From Allium sativum (lineage: Eukaryota; Streptophyta; Magnoliopsida; Asparagales; Amaryllidaceae): 64,000 nucleotides of DNA. Shown in pieces: positions 1 to 12,686 of the stretch; position 1 is the first letter of the stretch, and every line of letters starts with the position of its first letter. The translations under genes were made by a program, and so were the position numbers. The notes under the pieces are model-generated. The model did not search any database, had not been told where the DNA came from, and was given only the letters and a program-made list of their open reading frames with translations. The stretch covers positions 361,643,863 through 361,707,862 of the forward strand of contig CM060915.1 of NCBI GenBank assembly GCA_030737875.1, in the 5' to 3' direction.

Positions 1-92
1 TAAAGATTTTGCGTACACGTCTGATCCACGTGTAATTGAAGTTTTAATATACTGGATAGATAGAATCATACTCTAGTCGTGCGGAGATGATT

Positions 93-119
93 CTGTTGAT
101 GACTACGTAGCATTAGCAG
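93..119 (+). other. Internal hairpin with palindromic loop (B1)
   Basis: Arms CTGTTGATG and CATTAGCAG form nine base pairs, two of them G-U wobbles, around loop ACTACGTAG, which contains the perfect palindrome CTACGTAG. It is the positional counterpart of hairpins in elements A, B2, B3 and D. The suggested role, RNA dimerisation or packaging, is inferred by analogy with retroviral dimer initiation stem-loops. Confidence 0.55.
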
Positions 120-725
120 TTTGTGTTCGTGTTTCGAAAGTGGGATGTCTGTATGATTCCAATTGACTGGTGTGAGAAACAAAATATAGTTAGAATGTAT
201 TATTTTGATTTGGCATCAAAAATCTGATTTTTGGACTATATATCAAAGTTATGAATTTGAAAAGCTAATCAACTAATTGATTGTTGGTTGTGTTGTGTGA
301 TTATTCATTTAAGCCAACATATAGTTGTAAGGTAAATTTAGGCCAAATTAAACCAATATTGAACTGCATTGAAAATTGTTTGAAATTACATGCATATACA
401 TGTGTATCCATTGAACAGGTCATTGCAAAGAGGCTAGAGCAGAAGAATAAAATTGTTTGCCCGACAAATAGGTACATGTTTATTGTATTTCTTTGGGTTT
501 GGATGATTTTATGAACCGATTGGCTGGCCTCTTGGCTGTTTCTTTTTCTTTTTGGATTGGAAAGGCCTGTATGGCAATTTCAGGATTTTCCCGGTGCTCC
601 CGTACAGGGGAGGTTATGGCGAAATTTTTCGAAAATTTTGGGTGTTAGCCAAATTTTTGAAAATATTGAAAAGTTCTTAGAAACTGAAAAGTTGAAGAAC
701 TTAATCCATAATGAAAATAATGAAA

Positions 726-730
726 GTTGA
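726..730. repeat. Target site duplication of element A, left copy
   Basis: GTTGA directly precedes the TGTAAC end of element A and is repeated exactly at 12614-12618. In the uninterrupted B2 copy the same stretch reads continuously (GAAAGTTGAGTTGATTAG near 56484), which confirms the empty-site sequence. Confidence 0.93.
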
Positions 731-1116
731 TGTAACAACCCGAAAATCCATACTATCTGAGCTGACTAATACAACACACGTCCAACTCAAATAATACAGA
801 AATACGAGTCATTAGGGTTAAAGAAAACAGAAAAGATAGAAGAAGAACAGAAATAACAATACAGAACCTCACAGCGGAACGAATAAAATATATTATATAT
901 CATAACTTAGAATACCAAATTTGGTACTATATATGCATACCATCATCAGAGCACAATACAATATTTGATACAGTGGAAATAACTCTAAAATTACTAGCGG
1001 TGAAGCCTCTAGCTTCAAACTCCTCCAAGTGTATCTGTAAAGCCTGAAACACTTGACTGCCCGTACAAATTTGGGCACCCAAGAGTTTAGGAAAAACAAA
1101 ACAAAATAAACTCTGG

Positions 1117-1138
1117 GTCAGTCATGAGACTGGTGTGA
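1117..1138 (-). other. LTR 3'-end conserved block (A, 3' LTR)
   Basis: In element sense this is the CTCACACCAGTC...ATGACTGACC block, followed by a GGAGTTTAT-like stretch and GGGTGCCCA. Nearly the same string occurs near the 3' end of every A, B and D LTR in the window (7580-7600, 18318-18335, 40965-40982, 48307-48324, 55223-55240, 62591-62608). The surroundings are much more diverged, so this looks like a constrained R/U5 element. Its function is unknown. Confidence 0.6.
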
Positions 1139-4071
1139 GTAAACTCCAACCATATGGTTTAATTTCAAAAATCTTTTAAAAGAAAAGGATAATAGTAAGA
1201 CCAGTCCACACATAAACACGGACTGTTTTTACCTTACTATAAGCCAAACCATTTTGATATCAAATCCAGTGATATTATACTAATGTCTAATCAAATAAAT
1301 AACCAAACAGTAGAATGCTTGCATCTCACGCTCTACATATATATATAGTATAAAATCAAAAACCGCAGGGCGCTTATTGGAGATTGGATTCCAACTATGA
1401 CAAGGTATGGGACCACCTGCCGATAGTGTATCTCTAGAGGCGAATACACCTCGGTTCAACAAGAACGTCTTGCCACCCGGCCCACACATGACCGACCACT
1501 CATTTCGCTTGAGTGTATTGAATGTATATCACCAATGGTTGGGCTCAAACCACCATTTCCCGAGAAGGGACAGCATCGAAATAAATCTAAGAAGTAAAAG
1601 AAATTTCTCTAGATAGGTGATTATACACCCTGATGGGAGCGACCCACATAGCCATGCTGCCTGCCCGATTTTTGTCATTTCCCGGTTGTGAAGCTTGAGG
1701 CTACATCTATCTTTTAGAACATCTGGCCACCATACACTTTGAATGCCACATCGTCAAACCCATCAAATCACTAGTTGATCTTTCCAAAAATATTATGGGT
1801 ATAAAAGCTAAAAGAAACGAATTTCTCCGCCACCAGACGTAATACCTTGAAAAGATCGTCTTATGTGACCATTAGGAATACTCTGTCAGACATTCGTCCA
1901 TACAAGTTGTCCTTGGACTGGACAAACATAACAGCTTTTTGAATTGCACTCCTTCTTCAATTATCTTCAGCATAATCTAATTTGCAATGCATATGCCTAT
2001 ACAGAGTGGTTTTCGGATATTAAATCCAACCGGTCTCTCCGTATCGACAACGATGGTAAAAATCTTTGATAGCCGGTGTTTAAACTATCAAAGGAAAAAT
2101 AAACATCCATCAAACAATTTCACAATCACTGGCCCTTTCTAATATTTATATTAAATTCATTTTCTTAGCTAATTCTACATACATCGTTATATCGATTTCT
2201 ATTATCAAAATTTCTTAAAAATATTCTTACTCCTTAAATTTTCGGAAAAATTCGCCATAACCTCCTTTGTACCGGCAAATAGTTCAAACTTGAACTCGCC
2301 TCTCTAGGCCCTTTCCATTCAAAAAGAAAATCAAAAAGCTAAGTGGCTTGCCGATTTGGCGCATAAAACCTCATATGGAAATTTAAACATGTACCTTTTT
2401 GTCGGGCACTTAACTATATTCTTCATACTCTCTTCACTACATACCTGTTAACATATATATACCCATTTCCTATTCATTCCAATCATTTTAAACGAAACTC
2501 GATAATTACTTCATTATTTTGCTCGTGACCCAATGCGCTTTTGATTTGAGCACAACACGATCAAATATATTTTTAATTTACTTACTCATAAGTCGAAAAT
2601 CAAATTCTATGTTTGATTCCCAGTTGTATATTCAAATTTGAAATTTCATTTCACAATTTCAACTTTCTTAACCAAAGCTGAAATCAGTCCAATCCTTATT
2701 TTACTACTGGCCTTTCCCATTAATCAACTAAAATGCAAAAATCTGATTTTTATACCAAAAATCACTTCATTCACTCCACTTGAGTTCAAATCTAATTTAT
2801 AACTCAAATCAGGAGTTTTCTAACTGAAATTCGGATTTTTATTCACTAAAAATCCCTTATTTTATTTAATAAACTATTTTGGGTTATAAACGGTTTTACA
2901 GCGACTTTTCTAAAATTTGATTCTGATATAACTTGAAATCTATACAACAAAATCAAGATTTTTCTCTTTCATTTGGAAACTATCATTTAATCGATCCTAA
3001 CGTTTCTTGTTTCATCGAATTCTGACTTATATTGAGTTTGGTATACCCAATTGAAATTTGAATCATCAATTTACGAACTACCGCGCTGCGGCGAGTTATT
3101 TTAATTAAAATTAAATTATAAACGTTAACTTTGTTTATAAAATAAATTTCAACTCCATTCCCACTATTTAAAAATAACACAAGCTCGTTATTCAGATTAA
3201 ATCTTAATAATTCAAGTTATCCAAAACTCGTCGATTATTTCATTTTTTTTTTAAGGATTCCAAATCATAATCCCCATTTAAAATCATACTTGAATTTAAA
3301 TTATAAATTACCAAATAAAATTTCTCCTCTTTTATTTAAAAATATCGTTTATAAACTTCACTTCTTATTTTAAATATTAAACCACATCTCGATTTCAAAA
3401 TTTCATTTCAAATCTAATTTCCACTTTGGAAAACAAATCTTACTTGAATTTAGAATTTTTAAAGTACCAAATGATGATTTTCACATTCATCTATAAACGT
3501 TGTTTATAGACTATATTTCTAGTTTGAAATATTAAAACAAGTTCTATTTCAAACTCCATTCGAAATTTCATTTCTACTTTGGGCGGATAAACTTCCTTTT
3601 TAAAATCACGCTTGCATTACGTTTCAAAATTTATCAAATGACAATTTCCTTTTTCATTTATAAATATAGTTTATAAATTCAATTACTTGTTTTTATTTTT
3701 AAACAAGTAAATATTTCCGAACCTATTTGTAATCCCATTTCTATTTCGGAAATTAAATTTTCCTTTTTAAATTCATACTTGAATTCAAAAATTTAATAGT
3801 ACCACATGATAATTTTCTTACATTTACAAACAAATCATTTATACATTCAATACTTGTTTTATTATCAAACAAGTTATTATTTTTTAGCTTATTCGAAATT
3901 CAAATTTTATTTCAATAAAATAAAATTTCCTTTTTCGAATCTGAAAATCACTTCTTATGATATTATAGATATCTAGGGCCAGTGATATTTAAATATCCCA
4001 ATACACAAACCATCAATCCAATTCAACATACCACACACATGTAAGTATGTAAACAAAAATAAATAAATTTA

Positions 4072-4091
4072 AGGAATCCAGTTGGATTCCT
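4072..4091 (-). other. GGAATCC hairpin in LTR (A, 3' LTR)
   Basis: AGGAATCC and GGATTCCT flank a 4-nt loop. The 5' LTR copy at 10529-10550 extends the stem to nine pairs (GAGGAATCC/GGATTCCTC). Element D has the same stem with loop GACT at 37807-37828 and 45124-45145, next to the same ACAGGTTG phrase. Conservation between diverged families suggests an RNA or DNA structural role. Confidence 0.55.
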
Positions 4092-4375
4092 CCAACCTGT
4101 TTTACCTGCATCTATAGACGTTAGTCACATAAATAATACCAATCCTGGTTCAAGGCAGGATATCGCGGTATAAAAAGGGGATCCACTTATATACGTGGGC
4201 GTAGGGTGATCCGCTAATGATACTGTGGGCATCCGCTAATAGTATTGCGGGAAATATCCAATAACCACAATCACCAAGCCTAAATAACTAATATATAGGA
4301 CCACAGTAATTCAATAATTCATGCAAGCATCCAAGCAACCAAGAATTTATTTTTAACGATAAAAATAAATTTTAA

Positions 4376-4390
4376 GTGAGATTTACTCAC
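4376..4390 (-). other. GTGAG-N5-CTCAC hairpin (A, 3' LTR)
   Basis: A five-base-pair stem with a five-base loop; in element sense it begins ACAG/GTGAGTAAA, which is also a very good plant splice-donor match. The same stem with different loops occurs about 0.9-1.1 kb downstream of the TATA box in A and D and in the TATA-containing B1 LTR. Whether it acts as a hairpin, a splice donor or both cannot be told from sequence. Confidence 0.45.
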
Positions 4391-5392
4391 CTGTTTTATT
4401 TTCTGAATTTCCTGTTTAAATTCCAAAATGTCTCGGCTTCGAATCCACTCGAATTATCTATCTTGCGCCTACAATTTATTTAATTTAATTATCCATTAAA
4501 CTATTATTCATTTTAAATTAACTTATGACATAACTAATCAATATTATGTAATTGAAATTGTGTAAAACATGTACCTTCTTGCCTTGCAAATCACTCGACA
4601 AATCGATAAACATATCCTCGATCCACCTTAACTGCAAATCAGACCCAAATCTTTACACCGCCCACTCCGGCATTCCATCAAGCACCATCATCTCGCCCCG
4701 CTAAACTCTCCTCAAATCAGCCGTGTACCCTATCAACAAAATTCGAACTGCTCCATCACCAGTATTTCAAACATCGCACCATCATTTAAATCGACAGTAA
4801 ATCACTCCATCAAAATGAACATACCGAACTCCTTTGAAAACGTCACCTTTCACTTTACTGTCGCACTTCCTTAATTACCTCACAATCGACTTCCTGTACT
4901 TGAGTTTTCCCATCCCGAAATTCATAGATTCGAAACCCCTCACATATTTACAGTCGAACTCCCCAATCAACAGACTAGCATCACCATTTCTTTGCTTATT
5001 CCCAAAAACACAGACCCAAGTCCTAACTTCCTACTGTCATACACCAAACTTCGTAGTCCTCACGGTTTGTACTCCTCTCAGATCCCCTCTACGAGCTCAA
5101 CACAACCGCCAAATTAAACTCCGATGTCCCCTTTAGCACCACTCAGAAACCCATGACCGAATGCTATCACGAACTCTACTCCTCATCAAATCGCACCCAT
5201 TTCAGTCGCACATAACTAACGTCTATCTTCTACAAATCGCCCCCTCTGAAAACGCTGTTAGAAATTGAGCGTCTTTACTCTGAATCGCAATCATGTTTTT
5301 TCCCAAATCGCGAGTGGCTCTGGCATAGTTCGAGCTTCTTAACAGTCGAATTAAAATCGCGATTTTGATTTCTCATTGTTGTTGTTTTTTAT

Positions 5393-5400
5393 TATTTATA
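5393..5400 (-). promoter_or_regulatory. TATA box of element A, 3' LTR
   Basis: The minus strand reads TATAAATA, a canonical plant TATA box, followed in element sense by an A-rich, ATG-poor leader. It lies about 770 bp into the LTR. The equivalent in the 5' LTR, which would drive the genomic transcript, is at 11852-11859. Confidence 0.5.
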
Positions 5401-6161
5401 CGGTGGAGGATTTCTATCGACTAGGGAGAAAGAATGAAAAGGAAGTGAAATAGCTTCTGCTGGTTTGGGGAAATAACGAGAGCAGATGCTCAATTTGTAC
5501 ACGCTAGGATGGACAGAACGTACAAGAGCCATTAAAATTCTGTTTGCCTGAGTACATAACAATATCTTTAAAGAATTTAAAAGGATTTCGATTTCAATTT
5601 TAAATATAATTTAATTAAATTTGATTTGACTTAACGAGATTTTTTTTCCTTTTTAAAATGATATCGATTTCGTATTTAATTTACTTGATATAAAGAGATT
5701 TTTACCTTTTTTAAACAAATTCTAATTTGATTTCGTTCCTATCCACAATCAAAGATTTCGGGGTCCGGTAATTGAAATCACGAACCGCTATTCTAGCGTA
5801 CCGACCAACATTTCAATGTAATAACGCTATTCTGAACTCAACAGTAAATATTCTGAAATTTAATTTCAACATATATACCAATTAAATTAATATAATATAA
5901 ATTTAAATTCGAAAACCACAAATTCTTTGAAATAAATTATTATTTATTATCGTATATATCAAATAAAATTCCTACTTATCATCTGAATCATTTTGATTAA
6001 GTTATATTTTGAATTACAATATTTCGATATATTCTAAATTAAATTGTATTCGATCATTAAATTGATAACTCAATATAAATATCGATTTATATTAACAACT
6101 AAATATATAAAATAAATATTAAATATTTAAAAATAAATCGATAAAAATACAGGTCGTTACA

Positions 6162-6176
6162 TTCATCCCCCCTTAA
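6162..6176 (-). other. Polypurine tract of element A
   Basis: In element sense TTAAGGGGGGATGAA abuts the 3' LTR, and GGGGACGAAA lies just upstream (about 6182-6195 on the plus strand). This is the standard plus-strand primer arrangement of plant Ty3/gypsy elements. Confidence 0.88.
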
Positions 6177-6557
6177 AAGAATTTCGTCCCCGAAATTACT
6201 AAGGTAGAAAAATGCTACAAACCCATTAACCTTTTCCCAAGATTCGTTTACGTTGAAAATCAACATTTCATATCTCTACACTTTAGTTCCAACCAAACTT
6301 TAGATTCCATTCATATGTATTTAAATTTATTCACTTCGAACCCTTTAACTTGCTTAGGTTAAATTTAAATTTCAGAATTCAAATTCCCAGGTTTTCATTT
6401 CAAAGCCTTTAGAAATCCCATAAATATATACATATATTTATTTCTATCACAAATTCAAATCATTTGAATTTTCAACCCAAATTGTTTTCTTTCAAATAAA
6501 TATTTATCAAAACTTTTCTAAGGTAGCCATCCATCACTTACAACTCGAAGATGAACA

Positions 6558-6582
6558 CTGATGATGCTGCAGTCATCATCAG
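6558..6582 (-). other. Internal hairpin with palindromic loop (A)
   Basis: In element sense, arms CTGATGATG and CATCATCAG are perfectly complementary over nine pairs and enclose loop ACTGCAG, whose last six bases are a palindrome. It sits about 600 nt downstream of the primer site. The architecture matches the D, B1 and B2/B3 hairpins although the loop sequences differ. Confidence 0.65.
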
Positions 6583-7179
6583 AATTATTTCCCAGCCACT
6601 GAAGTGAGTTTAGTGCTTAAACAATTTCAAAACCCATTAAAAATCCTTTTAAAACAAAGCTATATTGTTCTAATATATTTCAAAAAAATATTTTCCAACT
6701 TCCCAGGATTTAAATTCCAAATTATGGTTTGAATTTAATTTTAATTCTTCTCATTTGCATATATTTCATTCTTATAAAAATTCTGTTTGGTTTAATAACC
6801 ATTTCAATTTTATAATTTCATCTTATTATAATAATAACATCCAACACATCCATATATCATAATTTCAAAGAATTATTCCTTTCTACATAAAAATAGAATT
6901 TTGGGTAAAATTATTCCATTTACGCACATTAAAACAATACCATGTCGAAATTTTCTATTCAAGTATTTAGAAATTCCTATTGACTTCGTGGCGTCCCACG
7001 ATTCGATCAAAATTCATAAACAACTCAACAGACAAGCCAACACAATATAAAACAATTCTCTTTTTTTCAACTTACAAGTACGCTCTCTCATATATATACA
7101 CTCAACTCATTCTAGGGTACTACTGACCCTATCTCTAATGAGTAAACCCCCACCAAAGCCTAGGTGTTCGCTAAACCTG

Positions 7180-7191
7180 GCTCTGATACCA
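7180..7191 (-). other. Primer binding site, initiator Met tRNA (A)
   Basis: The minus strand reads TGGTATCAGAGC two bases inside the 5' LTR. This is complementary to the 3' end of plant initiator methionine tRNA and is the usual primer site of Ty3/gypsy elements. Confidence 0.92.
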
Positions 7192-7193
7192 AA

Positions 7194-10100
7194 TGTAACG
7201 ATCCAAAAATCCATACTATCTGAGCTGACTAATACAACACACGTCCAACTCAAATAATACAGAAATACGAGTCATTAGGGTTAAAGAAAATAGAAAAGAT
7301 AGAAGAAGAACAGAAATAACAATACAGAACCTCACAGCGGAACGAATAAAATATATTATATATCATAACTTAGAATACCAAATTTGGTTCCATATATACA
7401 TACCATCATAAGAGCACAATACAATATTTGATACAGCGGAAATAACTCTAAAATAACTAGCGGTGAAGCCTCCTGCTTCAAACTCCTCCAAGTGTATCTG
7501 TAAAGCCTGAAACACTTGACTGCCCGTACAAATTTGGGCACCCAAGAGTTTACGAAAAACAAAACAAAATAAACTCTGGGTCAGTCATGGGACTGGTGTG
7601 AGTAAACTCCAACCATATGGTTTAATTTCAAAAATCTTTTGAAAGAAAAGGATAATTGTAAGACTAGTCCACACATAAACACGGACGGTTTTCACCTTAC
7701 TATAACCCAAACCATTTTGATATCAAATCCAGTGATATTATACTAATGTCTGATCAAATAAATAACCAAATAGTAGAACGCTTGCATCTCACGCTCTACA
7801 TATATATATATAGTATAAAATCAAAAACCGCAGGGCGCTTATTGGAGATTGGATTCCAACTATGACAAGGTATGGGACCACCTGCCGATAGTGTATCTCT
7901 AGAGGAGAATACACCTGGGTTCAACAAGAACGTCTTGCAACCCTGGCCACACATGACCGACCACTCATTTCGCTTGAGTGTATCGAATGTATATCACCAA
8001 CGGTTGGGCTCAAACCACCGTTTCCAGAGAAGGGACAGCATCGAAATAGATCTAAGAAGTAAAAGAAATTTCTCTAGATAGGTGATTATACACCCTAATG
8101 GGAGCGACCCACACAGCCATGCCTCCTGCCCGATTTTTGTCATTTCCCGGTTGTGAAGCTTGAGGCTACGTCTATCTTTTAGAACATATGGCCACCATAC
8201 ACTTTGAATGCCACATCGTCAAACCCATCAAATCACTAGTTGATCTTTCCAAAAATATTACGGGTATAAAAGCTAAGAGAAACGAATTTCTCCGCCACCA
8301 GATGTAATACCTTGAAAAGATCGTCTTATGTGACCGTTAGGAATACTCTGTCATACATTCGTCCATACAAGTTGTCCTTGGACTGGACAAACATAACAGC
8401 TTTTTGAATTTCACTCCTTCTTCGATTATCTTCAGCATAATCTAATTCGCAATGCTTATGTCTTTACGAAGTGGTTTTTGGATATTAAATCCAATCGGTC
8501 TCTCCGTATCGACAACGATGGTAAAAATCTTAGATAGCCGGTGTTATAACTATCAAAGGAAAAATAAACATCCATCAAACAATTTCACAATCACTGGCCC
8601 TTTCTAATATTTATATTAAATTCATTTTCTTAGCTAATACTACATACATCGTTATATCGATTATCAAAATTTCTTAAAAATATTCTAACTCCTTAAATTT
8701 TCGGAAAAAGTCACCATAACCTCCTTTGTACCGGCAAATAGTTCAAACCTCAACTCGCCTCTCTAGGCCCTTTCCATTCAAAAAGAAAATCAAAAAGCCA
8801 AGTGGCTTGCCGATTCGGCACATAAAATCTCATATGGAAATTTAAAAATGTACCTTTTTGTCGGGCACTTAACTATATTCTTCATACTCTCTTCACTACA
8901 TACCTGTTAACATATATATACCCATTTCCCATTCATTCCAATCATTTTAAACAAAACTCGATAATTACTTCATTATTTAGCTCATGACCCAATGCGCTTT
9001 TGATTTGAGCATAACACGATCAAATATATTTTTAATTTACTTACTTATAAGTCGAAAATCAAATTCTATGTTTGATTCCTAGTTGTATATTCAATTATAA
9101 AATTTCATATCACAATTTCAACTTTCTTAACCAAAGCTGAAATCAATCCAATCCTTATTTTACTACTGGCCTTTCCCATTAATCAACTAAAATGCAAAAA
9201 TATGATTTTTATACCAAAAATCACTTTAATCACTCCACTTGAGTTCAAATCTAATTTATAACTCAAATCAGGAGTTTTCTAACTGAAATTCTGATTTTTA
9301 TTCACTAAAAATCCCTTATTTTATTTAATAAACTATTTTGGGTTATAAACGGTTTTACAACGACTTTTCTAAAATTTGATTTTGATATAACTCGATATCT
9401 ATATGACAAAATTAAGATTTTTCTCTTTCATTTGGAAACTATCATTTAATCGATCCTAACGTTTCTTGTTTCATCGAATTCTGACTTATATTGAGTTTGG
9501 TATACCCAATTGAAATTTGAATTGTCAATTTACGAACTACTGCGCTGCGGTGAGTTCGTTTTAATTAAAATTAAATTATAAACGTTAACTTTGTTTATAA
9601 AATAAATTTCAACTCCATTCCCACTATTTAAAAATAACACAAGCTCGTTATCCAGATTAAATCTTAATAATTCAAGTTATCCAAAACTCGTCGATTATTT
9701 CATTTTTTTTTAAGGATTCCAAATCATAATCCCCATTTAAATTCATACTTGAATTTAAATTATAAATTACCAAATAAAATTTCTCCTCTTTTATTTAAAA
9801 ATATCGTTTATAAACTTCACTTCTTATTTTAAATATTAAACCACGTCTCGATTTCAAAATTTCATTTGAAATCTAATTTCCACTTCGGAAAACAAATCAT
9901 ACTTGAATTTAGAATTTTTAAAGTACCAAATGATGATTTTCACATTCATCTATAAATATTGTTTATAGACTATATTTCTAGTTTGAAATATTAAAACAAG
10001 TTCGATTTCAAACTCCATTTGAAATTTCATTTCTACTTTGGTTGGATAAACTTCCTTTTTAAAATCACGCTTGCATTACGTTTCAAAATTTATCAAATGA

Positions 10101-12613
10101 CAATTTCCTTTTTCATTTATAAACATAGTTTATAAATTCAATTACTTGTTTTTATTTTTAAACAAGTAAATATTTCCGAACCTATTTGTAATCCCATTTC
10201 TATTTCAGAAATTAAATTTTCTTTTTTAAATTCATACTTGAATTAAAAATTTAATAGTACCAAATGATAATTTTCTTACATTTACAAACGAACCATTTAT
10301 ACATTCAATACTTGTTTTATTATCAAACAAGTTATTATTTTTTAGCTTATTCGAAATTCAAATTTTATTTCAATAAAATAAAATTTCCTTTTTCGAATCT
10401 AAAAATCACTTCTTATGATATTATAGATATCTAGGGCCAGTGATATTTAAATATCCCAATACACAAACCATCAATCCAATTCAACATACCACACACATGT
10501 AAGTATGTAAACAAAAATAAATAAATTTGAGGAATCCAGTTGGATTCCTCCAACCTGTTTTACCTGCATCCATAGATGTAGTCACATAAATAATACCAAT
10601 CCTGCTTCAAGGCAGGATATCGCGGTATAAAAAGGGGATCCACTTATATACGTGGGCGTAGGGTCATCCGCTAATGATACTGTGGGCATCCGCTAATAGT
10701 ATTGCGGGAAATATCCAATAACCATAATCACCAAGCCTAAATAACTAGTATATAGGACCACATTAATTCAATAATTCATGCAAGCATCCAAGCAACCAAG
10801 AATTTATTTTTAATGATAAAAATAAATTTTAAGTGAGATTTACTCACCTGTTTTATTTTCTGAATTTCCTGTTTAAATTCCAAAATGTCTCGGCTTCGAA
10901 TCCACTCGAATTATCTATCTTGCGCCTACAATTTATTTAATTTAATTATCCATTAAACTATTATTCATTTTAAATTAACTTATGACATAACTAATCAATA
11001 TTATGTAATTGAAATTGTGTAAAACATGTACCTTCTCGCCTTGCAAATCACTCGACAAATCGATAAACATATCCTCGATCCACCTTAACTGCAAATCAGA
11101 CCCAAATCTTTACACCGCCCACTCCGGCATTCCATCAAGCACCATCATCTCGCCCTGCTAAACTCTCCTCAACTCAGCCGTGTACCCTATAAAAAAAATT
11201 CGAACTGCTCCATCACCAGTATTTCAAATATCGCACCATCATTTAAATCAACAGTAAATCACTCCATTAAAATGAACATACTGAACTCCTTTGAAAACGT
11301 CACCTTTCACTTTACTGTCGCACTCCCTTAATTACCTCATAGTCGACTTCCTGTACCTCAGTTTTCCCATCCCGAAATTCATAGATTCGAAACCCCTCAC
11401 ATATTTATAGTCGAACTCCCCAATCAATAGACCAGCATCACCATTTCTTTTCTTATTCCCAAAAACATAGACCCAAGTCCTAACTTCCTACTGTCATACA
11501 CCAAACTTCGTAGTCCTCACGGTTTGTACTCCTCTCAGCTCCCCTCTACAAGCTCAACACAACCGCCAAATTCAACTCCGATGTCCCCTTTAGCACCACT
11601 CAGAAACCCATGACCGAATGCTATCACAAACTCCACTCCTCATCAAATCGCACCCATTTCAGTCGCACATAACTAACGTCCGTCTTCTATAAATCGCCTC
11701 CTCTGAAAACGCTGTTAGAAATCAAGCGTCTTTACTCTGAATCGCAACCATGTTTTTCCGTAAATCGCGAGTGGCCCTGGCATAGTTTGAGCTTCTGAAC
11801 AGTTGAATTGAAATCACGATTTTGATTTCTCATTGTTGTTGTTTTTTTTATTATTTATACGGTGGAGGATGTCTGTCGACTAGGGAGAAAGAATGAAAAG
11901 GAAGTGAAATAGCTTCTGCTGATTTGGGGAAATAACGCGAGCAGATGCTCAATTTATACACGCTAGGATGAACAGAACGTACAAGAGCCATTAAAATTCT
12001 GTTTGCCTGAGTACATAACAATATCTTCAAAGAATTTAAAAGGATTTCGATTTTAAATATAATTTAATAAATTTGATTTGACTTAAAGAAATTTTTTTCC
12101 TTTCTAAAACAATATCGATTTGATTTCGTATTTAATTTGACATGATATAAATAGATTTTTACCTTTTTTAAACAGATTTTGATTTCGATCATACCCACAA
12201 TCAAATATTTCGGGGTCCATTAATTGAAATCACGAACTGCTATTCTAGCGTACCGACCGACATTTCAATGTAATAACCCTATTCTGAACTCAACAGTAAA
12301 TATTCTAAAATTTAATTTCAACATATATACCAATTAAATTAAATTAATATAAATATAAATTCGAAAACCACAAATTCTTTGAAATAAATTATTATTTATT
12401 ATCGTATATATCAAATAGAATTCCTACTTATCATCTGAATCATTTTGATTAAGTTATATTTCGAATTACAATACTTCGATATATTCTAAATTAAATTGTA
12501 TTCGATTATTAAATTGATAACTCAATATAAATATTGATTTATATTAACAACTAAATATATAAAATAAATATTAAAAATTTAAAAATAAATCGATAAAAAT
12601 ATGGGTAGTTACA
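7194..12613 (-). mobile_element. Element A, 5' LTR (5.42 kb)
   Basis: This is the second LTR of the minus-strand element A, matching 731-6161 along its length. It ends at 12613 with ...TTACA and is followed by the GTTGA duplication. The active promoter should be here (TATA box 11852-11859 on the minus strand). It carries the GAGGAATCC hairpin at 10529-10550, the GTGAG/CTCAC hairpin at 10833-10847, and several stem-loops in its AT-rich middle, such as ATTTATAAAC and GTTTATAAAT around ATA near 10117-10139. No coding sequence was found. Confidence 0.93.
11852..11859 (-). promoter_or_regulatory. TATA box of element A, 5' LTR
   Basis: TATAAATA on the minus strand, conserved with the 3' LTR copy. 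By position it is the likely promoter of the element transcript, with initiation expected about 30 nt downstream (toward lower coordinates). The start site itself is an inference. Confidence 0.5.
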
Positions 12614-12618
12614 GTTGA
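12614..12618. repeat. Target site duplication of element A, right copy
   Basis: GTTGA, identical to 726-730. It proves that A inserted as a unit into the internal region of B1. Confidence 0.93.
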
Positions 12619-12686
12619 GTTGGTTTGTAAAAAAACTTTTAGCCCCGTTCCTTTTCGAGGATAAAAAGATTTTAAGTGGGGGAGAT
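12619..12686 (+). mobile_element. Element B1 internal region (right end) with polypurine tract
   Basis: The end of the B1 internal region resumes after element A. It includes a CCTTTTCGAGGATAAAA stretch, a mutated form of the conserved GGGGACGAAA motif, and the purine tract AAGTGGGGGAGAT at 12674-12686 directly before the 3' LTR. Confidence 0.85.

Larger units (their letters stand above)
1..730 (+). mobile_element. Element B1, internal region (left part)
   Basis: This is the 3' portion of the short internal region of a giant-LTR, non-autonomous gypsy-type element. It aligns along its length with 55797-56490 and 63220-63910 of the B2/B3 copies, including the phrases ATACTGGATAGATA and TTGCCCGACAAATAGGTACA. 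No gag or pol reading frame is visible; the longest frame (77 codons at 281-514) has no recognisable domain and is probably chance. It holds the loop-palindrome hairpin at 93-119 and, at about 530-660, the mobile module ending in GGAGGTTATGGCGAA. Element A interrupts it after position 730, and the remaining stretch with the purine tract resumes at 12614. The 5' LTR of B1 lies to the left of the window. Confidence 0.85.
731..6161 (-). mobile_element. Element A, 3' LTR (5.43 kb)
   Basis: Read on the minus strand the LTR starts TGTAACGACC at 6161 and ends at 731. It is a near-copy of 7194-12613; differences are scattered substitutions and short indels, a few percent by eye. It contains no protein domain. 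Landmarks in element sense are a TATA box (5393-5400), a GTGAG/CTCAC hairpin (4376-4390), an AGGAATCC inverted repeat (4072-4091), hairpin-rich AT sequence (about 3300-3900), the GCGCGGTAGTTCGTAAATT module (about 2880-3090), the GGAGGTTATGGCGAA module (about 2225-2345) and a conserved block near the LTR end (1117-1138). An LTR five times longer than the internal region is extreme and marks a non-autonomous derivative. Confidence 0.93.
6162..7193 (-). mobile_element. Element A, internal region (1.03 kb, non-coding)
   Basis: This lies between the two LTRs of A, with the primer binding site at its right end and the purine tract at its left end. No gag, protease, RT or integrase similarity and no long frame is present on either strand, so the element cannot encode its own transposition proteins. 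It contains the perfect palindromic-loop hairpin at 6558-6582 and flanking sequence shared with element D (GTAAGTGA and CTACC phrases). It presumably moves using proteins of autonomous gypsy relatives. Confidence 0.9.

Noticed and set aside
4834..5136. 100-codon plus-strand frame in the A 3' LTR
   Set aside because: Antisense to the leader region of a minus-strand LTR; not kept intact in the other LTR and no domain.
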